The notes under the pieces were generated by a model. It made no database searches, was not told the origin of the DNA, and saw only the letters and a program-made list of their open reading frames with translations. Source: Butyrivibrio sp. LB2008 (GTDB lineage: Bacteria > Bacillota > Clostridia > Lachnospirales > Lachnospiraceae). From it: 64,000 nucleotides of DNA. The translations under genes were made by a program, and so were the position numbers. The stretch is from the NCBI RefSeq assembly GCF_000621565.1, contig NZ_JHXZ01000009.1:248001-312000 (forward strand), written 5' to 3'. Of the stretch, positions 32,885 through 43,149 are shown piece after piece; positions within the stretch are counted from its first letter, which is position 1, and each line of letters starts with the position of its first letter.

Positions 32885-34638
32885 GCCTCACTTTCTGCTG
32901 TGCTTTCAAATGCACCAACAGGGCACATCTGTGAACATACATTGCAGCCTACACATAATGTGTTATCAATAGTTGCCTTGCCGTTTTTCATTGAGATGGC
33001 AGGACATCCGATCTTCATACATGACTTACATCCTACGCACTTATCGGTATTAACCTTAAGAGGTTTGTTGTGCTTTACATATTTAAGAAGTGCGCAAGGT
33101 CTTCTTGAGATGATAACAGAAGGAGCTTCTACATTAAGTTCTTCCTTGAGAACTTCGTCGCACTGCTTTAAGTTGTAAGGATCAACGACTCTTACGCGCT
33201 CAAAGCCCATAGCTTTACAAAGTGCCTCGAGATCGATCTTTCCTGCAGGATCTCCCTTGATGTTGTAACCTGTTGTGGGATTCTGCTGGTGACCTGTCAT
33301 TCCCGTGATAGAGTTATCTACGATAACGATAGTAGAGTTTGACTGGTTGTAAGCAACGTTTGCAAGTCCTGTCATACCTGAGTGCATGAATGTTGAATCA
33401 CCGATTACGGCAACAGTCTTTTTCTCGCTCTCAGCGCCGCGAACTTTGTTAAAGCCGTGAACGGCACCGATTGAAGCACCCATGCAGAGTGTCATTTCGA
33501 TTGCTCCAAGAGGCGGAACCGCGCCGAGTGTATAACATCCGATATCACCAAGAACTGTGCAGTTATTCTTTTTAAGAGTGTAAAAGAGTCCTCTGTGAGG
33601 GCAGCCTGCACACATAACGGGTGGTCTTGCAGGAATCTGCTCATCGATGGTAAAGCCTTCATTTACATCTTTTCCGAAAGCCTTTGCAAGAAGATTCTGT
33701 GAGAACTCATCGATAACGGGAAGAAGTTCTTTTCCTGTAACTTCGATTCCGAGAGCCTTAACGTGATTTTCGATGATAGGATCAAGTTCTTCAACAACAA
33801 AGAGTTTATCAACCTTTGAAGCGAAATCCTTAATAAGATCGCAGGGAAGAGGATTGGTCATTCCGAGCTTGAGAACGCTTACCGAGTCACCGAATACTTC
33901 TTTTACATACTGATAAGAAGTAGAGCATGTGATGATACCTATCTCAGTGCCGCCCATTTCAATTCTGTTGATAGGCTGTGTCTCTGCGTATTTAATAAGC
34001 TTAAGAGTACGCTCTTCAACGATGGGGTGACGCTTTTTAGCATTTCCGGGCATCATAACGTACTTTGCGATGTTTTTCTCATACGGCTTATCGGGAACAA
34101 CACGCTCGCCTGTCTCAACGATAGACTGAGAGTGAGCTACTCTTGTGCACATCTTAAGAAGTACGGGAGTGTCGAATTCTTCGGAAATCTCGTATGCGAG
34201 CTTTGTGTATTCAAGGGCTTCCTTTGAGTCTGAGGGCTCAAGCATGGGAACCTTGGCAGCGATCGCGTGATGACGTGAATCCTGCTCGTTCTGTGAAGAG
34301 TGCATTCCGGCATCATCTGCAACAACTATAACAAGACCGGCGTTAACTCCGGTATAAGACATTGTGTAAAGAGGATCTGCAGCGACATTAAGTCCTACGT
34401 GCTTTTGAGCACAAAATGCTCTGCGACCTGCGAGAGAAGCACCAAAAGCGGATTCCATAGCAACCTTCTCGTTTGGAGCCCATTCGCAATATATTTCATC
34501 ATATTTGGCAGCTTCTTCGGTAACTTCCGTACTGGGAGTCCCGGGATAACTGGAAATAAAGCATACTCCGGCCTCATAAAGACCGCGAGCAACAGCTTTG
34601 TTGCCCAGCATCAGCTGCCCATTGTTTTTTTGATCCAT
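32881..34638 (-). CDS. iorA: Indolepyruvate:ferredoxin oxidoreductase alpha subunit
   Basis: The 585-aa large subunit carries a pyrimidine-binding half (SSYPGTPSTEVTEEA) and a TPP-binding half with CAGCPHRG and VIGDSTFMHSGMTGL. The C-terminus has two ferredoxin [4Fe-4S] motifs (CVGCKSCMKIGC and CVGCNVCSQMCPVGAF). It oxidises aryl-pyruvates from aromatic amino acid transamination. I chose the ATG at 34638 because AGGAGG lies 11 nt upstream; the frame could extend to 34680 without a ribosome site. It is first gene of the minus-strand operon. Confidence 0.96.
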   Translation of the reverse strand: MDQKNNGQLMLGNKAVARGLYEAGVCFISSYPGTPSTEVTEEAAKYDEIYCEWAPNEKVAMESAFGASLAGRRAFCAQKHVGLNVAADPLYTMSYTGVNAGLVIVVADDAGMHSSQNEQDSRHHAIAAKVPMLEPSDSKEALEYTKLAYEISEEFDTPVLLKMCTRVAHSQSIVETGERVVPDKPYEKNIAKYVMMPGNAKKRHPIVEERTLKLIKYAETQPINRIEMGGTEIGIITCSTSYQYVKEVFGDSVSVLKLGMTNPLPCDLIKDFASKVDKLFVVEELDPIIENHVKALGIEVTGKELLPVIDEFSQNLLAKAFGKDVNEGFTIDEQIPARPPVMCAGCPHRGLFYTLKKNNCTVLGDIGCYTLGAVPPLGAIEMTLCMGASIGAVHGFNKVRGAESEKKTVAVIGDSTFMHSGMTGLANVAYNQSNSTIVIVDNSITGMTGHQQNPTTGYNIKGDPAGKIDLEALCKAMGFERVRVVDPYNLKQCDEVLKEELNVEAPSVIISRRPCALLKYVKHNKPLKVNTDKCVGCKSCMKIGCPAISMKNGKATIDNTLCVGCNVCSQMCPVGAFESTAESEA

Positions 34639-34750
34639 GGTAAAAAACCTCCTACAGAATTTTAGATGGCTCATAATCACTGTTCAATCAGGCGAAAAGT
34701 ATGCGAGCGAACAGCAATCAATTTAGCGCGATAAAGTTAATATATCATAT

Positions 34751-34779
34751 TTGACCTTTAAATAGAATACGTTTATACT
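34751..34779 (+). promoter_or_regulatory. Promoter of the acyl-CoA ligase gene
   Basis: TTGACC (34751-34756), a 17-nt spacer and TATACT (34774-34779) lie in the divergent gap to iorA. A match of this quality in a non-coding gap is persuasive. No clear operator was found; the minus-strand promoter was not located. Confidence 0.75.
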
Positions 34780-34811
34780 TTACTTTAGCACTTTAAAGCG
34801 GAGGATTTCTT

Positions 34812-36446
34812 ATGCCAATTACGGATTTATTGGAACGAAACAGCAAATTGTATGGGGATGAAATTGCTCTTGTTGAGATCAATCCGGAGATTAAAGAAGA
34901 GCAGAGGGTTACATGGAAGGAATATGAGCTTATTCAGCCGACTTCCACAGCATATTACAGAAGACAGATCACATGGTCTGTATTTGACGAGAAGGCAAAC
35001 AGGGTTGCCAATATGCTTATCGAAAGAGGGATAAAAAAGGGACAGAAATGTGCGATACTTCTTATGAATTGTCTCGAATGGCTCCCTATTTATTTCGGAA
35101 TACTTAAGGCGGGCGCTATCGCGGTTCCGCTTAATTTCAGATTTACAGCGGATGAGATTGATTACTGTCTTAACGCATCGGATTCGGATGTTCTTTTCTA
35201 CGGACCTGAATTTATCGGACGTATCGAGGATATCGCCGAGAAGATCAAGAAAGAGACTCTTCTTTTCTTTGTGGGAGATCAGTGTCCTTCTTATGCCGAT
35301 GATTATTACAGACAGGTATCGAACAGTTCATCTGTTGCACCCAGAATTCTTATCGAAGATAAGGATGATGCGGCAATTTATTTTTCTTCGGGAACTACCG
35401 GATTTCCCAAAGCTATTTTGCACATTCATACTGCACTTATGCAGTCTGCCAAGATGGAGGCTATCCATCATGAAACTACACATGAGGACAATTTCCTTTG
35501 CATTCCGCCGTTATATCACACGGGCGCTAAGATGCACTGGTTCGGATCTCTTTATACCGGTAGCAGAGCGGTATTGTTAAAAGGAAACTCACCTGAGTCT
35601 ATATTTAAAGCGGTTTCCGAGGAAGGATGTACCATAGTATGGCTCCTTGTGCCGTGGGCGCAGGATATTCTTGCGGCGCTCGATTCGGGCAAGATGAAGA
35701 TAGAGGATTATCATCTCAAGCAGTGGAGACTCATGCATATCGGAGCACAGCCTATTCCGCCGAGTCTTATAAAGAGATGGCTTAAATATTTCCCTCATCA
35801 CAAGTATGACACCAACTACGGCCTTTCGGAGTCAACAGGCCCTGGCTGCGTGCATCTTGGACTTGAAAATGTCGAGAAAGTCGGCGCCATCGGAATTCCG
35901 GGATACGGCTGGAAGACCAAGATCGTCGATGATAACGGAAAAGAAGTTCAGAAGGGCGATATCGGTGAGCTTTGCGTAAAGGGCCCCGGCGTAATGGTTG
36001 AGTATTACAAGAACCCTGAAGCAACTGCCGAGATTCTTAAAGACGGCTGGCTTTTTACAGGAGATATGGCCCGTCAGGACGAAGATGGATTTATATTTCT
36101 TGTAGATAGGAAAAAAGATGTTATAATTTCAGGTGGAGAAAATCTCTATCCCGTTCAGATAGAGAGCTTCCTCATGAAAAATGACAAGATACATGATGCC
36201 GCTGTTATAGGCCTTCAGGACGACAGACTCGGGGAGATTGCTGCCGCCATTATTCAGGTAAAAGAAGGCATGACTTTAACAGAGGAAGAGGTTGAACATT
36301 TTTGCGTGGATCTTCCGAGATACAAAAGACCAAGAAAGATTATTTTTGCAAACGTACTCAGAAATCCTACGGGAAAAATTGACAAACCAAAACTTCGTGA
36401 AATATACTGCGGAGAGCATCTTGTAGAACGTCAGAATCAATCTTGA
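34812..36446 (+). CDS. AMP-forming acyl-CoA synthetase
   Basis: The 544-aa ANL enzyme has the P-loop FSSGTTGFPKAIL (about 196-208), NYGLSESTGPG, GWLFTGDMARQDEDG, DRKKDVIISGGENLYP and the catalytic Lys in NPTGKIDK near the C-terminus. It activates a carboxylic acid as acyl-AMP and transfers it to CoA. The acid is unknown. Divergence from the iorAB-paaK-ACT operon suggests an aryl or fatty acid of the same pathway. CGGAGG is 7-8 nt from ATG. Confidence 0.93.
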   Translation: MPITDLLERNSKLYGDEIALVEINPEIKEEQRVTWKEYELIQPTSTAYYRRQITWSVFDEKANRVANMLIERGIKKGQKCAILLMNCLEWLPIYFGILKAGAIAVPLNFRFTADEIDYCLNASDSDVLFYGPEFIGRIEDIAEKIKKETLLFFVGDQCPSYADDYYRQVSNSSSVAPRILIEDKDDAAIYFSSGTTGFPKAILHIHTALMQSAKMEAIHHETTHEDNFLCIPPLYHTGAKMHWFGSLYTGSRAVLLKGNSPESIFKAVSEEGCTIVWLLVPWAQDILAALDSGKMKIEDYHLKQWRLMHIGAQPIPPSLIKRWLKYFPHHKYDTNYGLSESTGPGCVHLGLENVEKVGAIGIPGYGWKTKIVDDNGKEVQKGDIGELCVKGPGVMVEYYKNPEATAEILKDGWLFTGDMARQDEDGFIFLVDRKKDVIISGGENLYPVQIESFLMKNDKIHDAAVIGLQDDRLGEIAAAIIQVKEGMTLTEEEVEHFCVDLPRYKRPRKIIFANVLRNPTGKIDKPKLREIYCGEHLVERQNQS

Positions 36447-36524
36447 TGCTCACATGGGAGTGAAGTCGGGATAAAAATATTTGCTGCCCGGCTATAGCCT
36501 ATGAGTATGAAAAAAGGGAATGTT

Positions 36525-39149
36525 ATGGAAAAATATGTTATTACCGGAATGAGTTGTGCCGCATGTCAGGTGCGTGTGGAGAAAGCTGTTAATGCGCTAA
36601 AAGGCGTGACGGAGTGTAATGTTAGTCTTTTAACCAATTCAATGACGGTTGAGGGAAATGTTCTTTCATCAGATATTATAAAAGCTGTTGAAGATGCGGG
36701 ATATCAGGCAGCTTTACTTGATGAAGAAAGTCAGAAAAACGATGACGAAGAGGTCCTTAAAGATAAAGAAACTCCTATCCTGAAAAAAAGACTTATTTTT
36801 TCAATAGTTTTATCTCTTATTCTTGTGTACTTTTCTATGGGACACAAGACATTCGGTTTTCCACTGCCTCCTTTTCTGGAAGGTAATTATATTGCAGTGG
36901 GAACCATTCAGATGATCTTATGCGTTATTATTATGATCATCAATATAAGAATATATTTTAGCGGCTTCAGTGGGCTTTCACACAAGGCACCCAATGCGGA
37001 CAGCCTTGTGGCCCTCGGAAGCTCTGCTTCTTTTGTATACAGTGCGTTTGCACTTGGCATAATGGTTCTTTCTTATGTCAAAGGGTCCCCCGAGAAGAAC
37101 AATTTATTTTATGATGAGCTGTATTTTGAATCAGCGGCCGTGATCCTGACTCTTATCAATGTCGGTAAAATGCTTGAAGCGCGCATAAAGGGCAAAACCA
37201 CTAATGCGCTTAAGAATCTCATAAAGCTTGTTGCAAAAAACGCAGTTATAGTTGATGAGAACGGCGCCGAAAAAGAAGTTGAGATCGACAAGGTTAATGT
37301 TGATGATGTATTTGTCGTAAAGGCTGATGAGCGTATCCCTGTTGACGGCGTGATCATAGAGGGAAGCAGTTCTGTCGATGAATCATCGATCACAGGTGAG
37401 AGCATTCCGGTTGAAAAGAGTGAGGGAAGCAGTGTGTATGCCGCTACTCTTAATACTTCCGGCGATATTAAATGTAAGGCTACAAGAGTAGGAAAAGATA
37501 CAACACTTTCACAGATTATCACTGTTGTAAGTGATGCGGCCGAAACCAAGGCGCCTATCGGAAAACTTGCGGACAAAATATCCGGAGTTTTTGTTCCGAT
37601 CGTTATGTGCATGTCCCTGTTTACTATAATGGCATGGCTTATCAACGGTGCGGGATTTGGCTATGCGCTTGCAAGAGGCGTTGCCGTTCTTGTTATCAGT
37701 TGCCCTTGTGCACTTGGTCTTGCTACTCCTGTTGCAATGATGGTCGGAAACGGTGTAGGTGTTAAAAACGGTATCCTTTATAAGAATGCATCAATTCTTG
37801 AAAGCACAGGTAAATGCGATATTGTTGTCCTTGATAAGACAGGAACAATAACAAAGGGAGAGCCCGTTGTTACGGATATTCTTCTTGCGCAGGCGATTGT
37901 TGACAGTGAATCGTCACAGGAAGAAAATGAGGCTGCAGAATTTGAATTTGTAAAGCTTGCAGGTATTCTCGAATCAAAGAGTACCCGTCCTCTTGCAAAA
38001 GCAATAGCAACATATGCTTCAAGTGTTTGCGGAGATATTGATTCCGGCCTGGATGTGGAAGATTTTTCTGTTATTCCGGGAAGTGGACTTGAGGGGACGA
38101 TTGACGGCAGTGTTGTAAGATGCGGTAATTTTAATTATATTTCGAAATATGCAAATATCCCCGAGGAAGTTACAAAGAAGGCTTACGGCTTTTCGATCAG
38201 GGGTAAGACACCGTTATTTTATGCAAAGGATAATAACTTTGTCGGTATCATAGCTGTTGCCGATACGATAAAGGATGACTCTGCTCAGGCTATTGAAGAG
38301 CTCAAGAATATGGGAATTCGAGTTGTCATGATAACGGGAGACAATGAGAATACTGCCAGAGCTATCGCTGCAAAAGCAGGTGTAAACGAAGTTTATGCAG
38401 GTGTGCTTCCTGAGAACAAAAAAGAAATTGTCGATCAGCTTATGAAAGAAGGCAAGGTCATAATGGTCGGCGACGGTATTATTGATGCCGATTCACTTGA
38501 TGCCGCAGACGTTGGTCTTGCTATCGGTGCAGGAACCGAGATAGCTGTTGAATCTGCTGACATTGTACTTATGAGGAACAGCCTTCTTGATGTTTCCGGT
38601 GCTGTGAGATTGTCAAAGGGAGTACTTGATAATATTCATCAGAATCTTTTCTGGACATTTATTTATAATGCGATTGCGATTCCCGTTGCAGCGGGCTGCC
38701 TTATTGCTTTCTTTAAGATTACTATCAGTCCGATGTTTGGTGCGGCTGTGATGAGTTTATCAAGCTTCTTTGTAGTATCGAAGGCACTTGGACTTAATAT
38801 CTTTGATATTCGTGATGCCTCAAAAGATAAGAAGAAGCTGGGCAAAAATGCACGTAAAAAGAGCTCTGATGACGACGATGATGATGATATGGAGAATGAG
38901 ATCATTGTTTCATCTTTGGCCAAAGTCGAAGAGATTAATAAAACTAAGACACTCAGCATTGAAGGCATGATCAGCGCTCATTGTGAAAACACTGTAAAGA
39001 GCGCACTTGAGGCGGTTGAAGGTGTTGAGGAAGTAAATGTAAGCTTCGAGAACAAAACAGCTGTTGTAAAGCTTAACCTTGATGTTTCGGATGAAATACT
39101 TAAGAAGGCTGTAGAAGAGAAGGATTATAAAGTTGTCGAGATAAACTGA
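36525..39149 (+). CDS. copA: CopA-like P1B ATPase with altered catalytic motifs
   Basis: The 874-aa protein has an N-terminal HMA (Cys11-AA-Cys14), CPC at 393-395, TGES, DKTGT (Asp437), and Cu-type helices YNAIAIPVAAG and MSLSS. The C-terminal HMA has lost one Cys (MISAHC). Two conserved nucleotide-domain motifs differ: HP is Arg488-Pro (STRP) and GDGINDAP is GDGIIDAD (649-656). It may be a slow, regulatory or inactive copper pump. Start ATG 36525 follows AAGGGA; an earlier ATG at 36501 lacks a site. An acidic DDDDDDD run (about 795) precedes the C-terminal HMA. Confidence 0.88.
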   Translation: MEKYVITGMSCAACQVRVEKAVNALKGVTECNVSLLTNSMTVEGNVLSSDIIKAVEDAGYQAALLDEESQKNDDEEVLKDKETPILKKRLIFSIVLSLILVYFSMGHKTFGFPLPPFLEGNYIAVGTIQMILCVIIMIINIRIYFSGFSGLSHKAPNADSLVALGSSASFVYSAFALGIMVLSYVKGSPEKNNLFYDELYFESAAVILTLINVGKMLEARIKGKTTNALKNLIKLVAKNAVIVDENGAEKEVEIDKVNVDDVFVVKADERIPVDGVIIEGSSSVDESSITGESIPVEKSEGSSVYAATLNTSGDIKCKATRVGKDTTLSQIITVVSDAAETKAPIGKLADKISGVFVPIVMCMSLFTIMAWLINGAGFGYALARGVAVLVISCPCALGLATPVAMMVGNGVGVKNGILYKNASILESTGKCDIVVLDKTGTITKGEPVVTDILLAQAIVDSESSQEENEAAEFEFVKLAGILESKSTRPLAKAIATYASSVCGDIDSGLDVEDFSVIPGSGLEGTIDGSVVRCGNFNYISKYANIPEEVTKKAYGFSIRGKTPLFYAKDNNFVGIIAVADTIKDDSAQAIEELKNMGIRVVMITGDNENTARAIAAKAGVNEVYAGVLPENKKEIVDQLMKEGKVIMVGDGIIDADSLDAADVGLAIGAGTEIAVESADIVLMRNSLLDVSGAVRLSKGVLDNIHQNLFWTFIYNAIAIPVAAGCLIAFFKITISPMFGAAVMSLSSFFVVSKALGLNIFDIRDASKDKKKLGKNARKKSSDDDDDDDMENEIIVSSLAKVEEINKTKTLSIEGMISAHCENTVKSALEAVEGVEEVNVSFENKTAVVKLNLDVSDEILKKAVEEKDYKVVEIN

Positions 39150-39216
39150 AGGGAAAAGCTATAAGTTTATTTGGATAATTGTGTAGATTATAAAAATTTA
39201 GTATTGGAGGAGAGAC

Positions 39217-39654
39217 ATGGGAAAAAATATCAAGATAAAATATTTTAACGACAAGCTTGAAAAGCTTACATATATCGATGGTAAGTCGGATTGGATCGAT
39301 CTTAGAAGCGCTGAGGATATCGATCTTAAGCAGGGTGAATTTCATCTTGTTCCTCTCGGAGTCGCAATGGAGATTCCGGAAGGCTATGAAGCACATATTG
39401 TTCCGAGAAGTTCTACATTCAAGAACTTTGGCGTTGTTCAGACCAATCATATGGGTGTTGTCGACCATTCATATTGCGGAGATAACGATCAGTGGTTTAT
39501 GCCTGTTATCGCAATGAGAGATACACACATCGGCTTTAATGACAGAATTTGTCAGTTCAGGATCATGGAGAATCAGCCCGCGATCGTATTTGACGAATGT
39601 GAACATTTAGATGGTGCTGACAGAGGCGGTTTTGGCTCTACAGGCAAGAATTGA
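39217..39654 (+). CDS. dut: dUTP diphosphatase
   Basis: The 145-aa trimeric dUTPase hydrolyses dUTP to dUMP, limiting uracil in DNA. The five motifs are present: [27 protein letters not shown] (catalytic Asp; usual G-x-I-D-x-x-Y), RICQFRI and the C-terminal P-loop-like [15 protein letters not shown] precedes ATG by 7 nt. It stands between the copper-type ATPase and gltX as a single gene. Confidence 0.96.
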   Translation: MGKNIKIKYFNDKLEKLTYIDGKSDWIDLRSAEDIDLKQGEFHLVPLGVAMEIPEGYEAHIVPRSSTFKNFGVVQTNHMGVVDHSYCGDNDQWFMPVIAMRDTHIGFNDRICQFRIMENQPAIVFDECEHLDGADRGGFGSTGKN

Positions 39655-39686
39655 TAATGTGATCTTGCCATAATTGCCACGCGGTA

Positions 39687-39714
39687 TTGAAAAAAAGATA
39701 TTGTATGCTACAAT
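39687..39714 (+). promoter_or_regulatory. gltX promoter
   Basis: TTGAAA (39687-39692), a 16-nt spacer and TACAAT (39709-39714) lie 50 nt upstream of gltX. No T-box core was seen in the 111-nt gap. Confidence 0.65.
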
Positions 39715-39765
39715 AATAAATCGTTTGGATACGTAAATACACATAAAGAATGATCGAGGTTAAAA

Positions 39766-41244
39766 ATGTCAAAGATTCGTACAAGATATGCACCGAGCCC
39801 AACAGGCCGCATGCACGTAGGAAATTTAAGAACAGCTCTTTATGCTTATCTTATTACAAAACATGAGGGCGGCGATTATATTCTCAGAATAGAAGATACA
39901 GATCAGGAGCGTTTTGTTGAAGGTGCTACTGAAATTATTTATAAAACACTCAAGGATACAGGACTTATCCATGATGAAGGTCCCGATGTCGGCGGTGAGG
40001 TCGGACCTTATGTTCAGAGTGAGAGACAGAAGGCCGGTATCTACATGACTTATGCAAAAGAGCTTGTAGAGAAAGGAGAAGCTTATTATTGCTTCTGCGA
40101 TCAGGAGAGACTTGCTTCACTTGTTCAGGTTGTTGATGGAAAAGAGATCAGTGTTTATGACAAGCATTGTCTTTCTCTTTCAAAGGAAGAAGTTGAGAAG
40201 AACCTCGCTGAGGGTAAGCCTTTTGTTATAAGACAGAACAATCCTACAGAGGGTACAACTACTTTCCATGATGAGTTGTACGGAGATGTAACCGTTGAAA
40301 ATAAGGAACTTGATGATATGATCCTTATTAAGTCCGACGGATATCCCACTTACAATTTTGCAAACGTTGTTGATGACCATCTTATGGGAATCACACATGT
40401 TGTAAGAGGTAATGAATATATTTCTTCATCACCTAAGTACAACAGACTTTATGATGCATTCGGATGGGAGATTCCCAAGTATATACATTGTCCTCTTATC
40501 ACTGATGAGGAGCACAAGAAGCTCTCTAAGAGAAGCGGACATTCTTCATTCGAAGATCTTATCGAGCAGGGATTTTTGCCTGAGGCTGTTGTTAACTTTG
40601 TTGCACTCCTTGGATGGTCACCTGATGATAACAACGAGATCATGAGCCTTCAGGAGCTTATCGAGAAGTTTGATTACAAGCGCATCAATAAGTCACCTGC
40701 AGTATTTGACTATACTAAGCTTAAGTGGATGAACGGTGAGTACCTTAAGAAGATGGATGAGGACAAGTTCTTTGAGATGGCTAAGCCTTACATCGTAGAT
40801 GCTCTTAAGGAAGAGGGAGACAGCGTACTTTCTTCTGACGATACCAAGCTTAAGCAGATCGCAAACATGGTTAAGACTCGTATCGAGATCTGGCCCGATA
40901 TCGCAGATATGGTTAAGTTCTTTGCAAAGCTTCCCGAGTACGATACAGCTATCTACTCACATAAGAAGATGAAGACCAACGAAGAGACTTCTCTTAAGGT
41001 GTTAAAAGAGGTTCTTCCTCTTCTCGAAGCACATGATGACTATACAAATGATGCTCTTTATGCACTTCTTTCTGATTACATCAAGACTAACGAGTACAAG
41101 AACGGTTATGTTCTTTGGCCTGTAAGAATTGCTGTTTCAGGAAAAGAGATGACTCCCTGCGGAGCTACAGAACTCATGGAAGTTATCGGTAAGGAAGAGA
41201 CAATTAACAGAATTAAAAAAGGAATTGAATTACTTGAGAAATAA
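39766..41244 (+). CDS. gltX: Glutamyl-tRNA synthetase
   Basis: The 492-aa class I synthetase charges tRNA-Glu. It has the HIGH-type motif in [16 protein letters not shown], an [12 protein letters not shown] segment, and KLSKRSG (KMSKS equivalent, about 248-254). The length fits bacterial GluRS. Whether it is discriminating cannot be told here. The next frame begins inside its last 20 nt. Confidence 0.97.
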   Translation: MSKIRTRYAPSPTGRMHVGNLRTALYAYLITKHEGGDYILRIEDTDQERFVEGATEIIYKTLKDTGLIHDEGPDVGGEVGPYVQSERQKAGIYMTYAKELVEKGEAYYCFCDQERLASLVQVVDGKEISVYDKHCLSLSKEEVEKNLAEGKPFVIRQNNPTEGTTTFHDELYGDVTVENKELDDMILIKSDGYPTYNFANVVDDHLMGITHVVRGNEYISSSPKYNRLYDAFGWEIPKYIHCPLITDEEHKKLSKRSGHSSFEDLIEQGFLPEAVVNFVALLGWSPDDNNEIMSLQELIEKFDYKRINKSPAVFDYTKLKWMNGEYLKKMDEDKFFEMAKPYIVDALKEEGDSVLSSDDTKLKQIANMVKTRIEIWPDIADMVKFFAKLPEYDTAIYSHKKMKTNEETSLKVLKEVLPLLEAHDDYTNDALYALLSDYIKTNEYKNGYVLWPVRIAVSGKEMTPCGATELMEVIGKEETINRIKKGIELLEK

Positions 41245-43138
41245 TAACGTTTTACCACCTTTGGTTGACGTTAAAGTAAATGCCGCTCAAGAGGAAGCGA
41301 TTACTCACAGAGACGGTCCCGCAATGGTTCTTGCGGGACCGGGGAGCGGCAAAACCTTTGTTATAGTACAGAGGCTTAAATATCTGATCGAAGAATACGG
41401 CGCAGATCCTTCTTCGATTCTTGTAATAACGTTCACCAAGGCTGCTGCGATCGAGATGCAGCAGAGATTTTTAAAGATCACGGATAGTTCTTATCCGGAG
41501 GTTTCATTCGGAACCTTCCATTCACTTTTTTACAACATATTAAGAGACCACAGAAAAGAAGCCGGATTCTACAACAATATTGAGATTGCGGACGAGCTTT
41601 TTAAGTACAAACTGGTAAAAGATATTCTTCTGAATGTGTTAAAGAACAGCAGGGAGAATATGAATAAGCTTAAGCTCCTAGATGAGAATGAGATCATAAA
41701 AGATATCACTTCTGAAATATCAAGGATAAAAAACGCAGGTCTTTCGCCAAGTTCCGTATCCGACGCTGTTCCTTATAAGGAGCATTTTGAGGCAATATTT
41801 ACAGGATATAATGCTGCGCTTAAATCTTTTGGAAAGATTGATTTTGATGATATGTCTCTAATATGCGCACAGCTCTTTGAAAATAGAAAAGACATAGCGG
41901 AGCAATATAAAAGCAGGTTCAAGTATATTCTTATTGACGAATATCAGGATATAAACGAGATGCAGCAAAACAATATCGAGGCGATATTAAATGATGATAA
42001 GAATCTTTTTGTTGTAGGTGATGACGACCAGGCAATCTACGGCTTTCGAGGTGCAAAACCCGGAATAATGATGGAATTTAAAGATAGGATGGGCGGAAGT
42101 GTGCATTTGATAAATCTTTCCGTAAATTACAGGTGCGGAAAGGCAATCCTTGATAATGCAAGTCTTGTCATCCGCGAGAACAAGATGCGCTTTAAGAAGA
42201 ATATCGTATCCGGAACGGGGGCAGACGGATATGTTGTCGCGAGGAGATATAAGACAAGGGAAACGCAGTATGAGGCTATGAGTATCTTCTTGAGCGGACA
42301 AAACAATCTAAACGATATCGGGATCTTGTGTCGAACCAATTCTGAATGCAAAACAGTGGCGTCTTTTCTAAGACAAAAGGGTATAAAGAGTAATCTGGAA
42401 AACAAGGATGATGCCTCTTTGTACGATGATGAGGCTGTTCTATTGTGTCTTTACTATCTTTCTTTTTCCTGTATTGAAAATTCAAGAGCTCTTTTCTACA
42501 AGATAATGAATAAGCCGCTTCGCTATATTTCTAGAGAAAGTGCCATGAATGAGCTGATAAGAAAAGAAGATGTTCTTTCTTTTTACAGAGGAAACAGAGA
42601 ACGGACGAAGGCCGTGGAGAAGCTGTTCAGGGATATATCGATGATAGGAAAGATGCGCCCTTCGCTTTCTGTGAGGTTTATAAGAAAAGAAGTAGGGATT
42701 GATAAGCTGTTTCCGAACAGTACCGGGAATCTGGATCTGTTTGAAGAAATGGCGAGGAATTTTAGGGATAGTAAGTCGTTCATTGGTTCTTTTAACGAAG
42801 AAAAAGAAAAGTCTGATAATCAGAGCAAAGGAAAAAAGAAATTCAGTAATGCCAAAGACATTGTCAATATACTCACGCTTCACGGATCCAAGGGGCTTGA
42901 ATACAAGTACGTTTGGATTCCTGACTTAAACGAAGGAATAATCCCTTCCAGAAGTGCAATATATGAACCTGAAAAGGAAGAGGAACGAAGGATGTTGTAT
43001 GTAGGAATGACAAGAGCTAAAGAGGCTTTAATAATGTCTTATATCTGCGGAACTAAAGAAAATGCGATGCTTCCTTCAAGATTCTTACGTCCCATAAGAA
43101 GTCTGTGGGAAAAAACTACAAAAAATGATAATATTTAA
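41225..43138 (+). CDS. UvrD/PcrA-type superfamily 1 helicase
   Basis: The 637-aa 3'-5' helicase has motif [10 protein letters not shown], Ia [11 protein letters not shown], motif II DEYQDIN, motif [16 protein letters not shown], motif IV NYRC and motifs V/VI ([20 protein letters not shown]). It is shorter than PcrA (about 720 aa) and lacks a C-terminal polymerase-binding extension, so I use no symbol. The start is a TTG overlapping gltX: TTG 41225 sits 2 nt from AAGGA, and TTG 41234 with 11 nt spacing is an equal candidate. No ATG exists near the conserved N-terminus. Confidence 0.88.
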   Translation: MNYLRNNNVLPPLVDVKVNAAQEEAITHRDGPAMVLAGPGSGKTFVIVQRLKYLIEEYGADPSSILVITFTKAAAIEMQQRFLKITDSSYPEVSFGTFHSLFYNILRDHRKEAGFYNNIEIADELFKYKLVKDILLNVLKNSRENMNKLKLLDENEIIKDITSEISRIKNAGLSPSSVSDAVPYKEHFEAIFTGYNAALKSFGKIDFDDMSLICAQLFENRKDIAEQYKSRFKYILIDEYQDINEMQQNNIEAILNDDKNLFVVGDDDQAIYGFRGAKPGIMMEFKDRMGGSVHLINLSVNYRCGKAILDNASLVIRENKMRFKKNIVSGTGADGYVVARRYKTRETQYEAMSIFLSGQNNLNDIGILCRTNSECKTVASFLRQKGIKSNLENKDDASLYDDEAVLLCLYYLSFSCIENSRALFYKIMNKPLRYISRESAMNELIRKEDVLSFYRGNRERTKAVEKLFRDISMIGKMRPSLSVRFIRKEVGIDKLFPNSTGNLDLFEEMARNFRDSKSFIGSFNEEKEKSDNQSKGKKKFSNAKDIVNILTLHGSKGLEYKYVWIPDLNEGIIPSRSAIYEPEKEEERRMLYVGMTRAKEALIMSYICGTKENAMLPSRFLRPIRSLWEKTTKNDNI

Positions 43139-43149
43139 GGAGAATATAA

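Noticed and set aside
39655..39765. T-box leader for gltX
   Set aside because: No T-box core sequence and no terminator/antiterminator pair; only a promoter fits.
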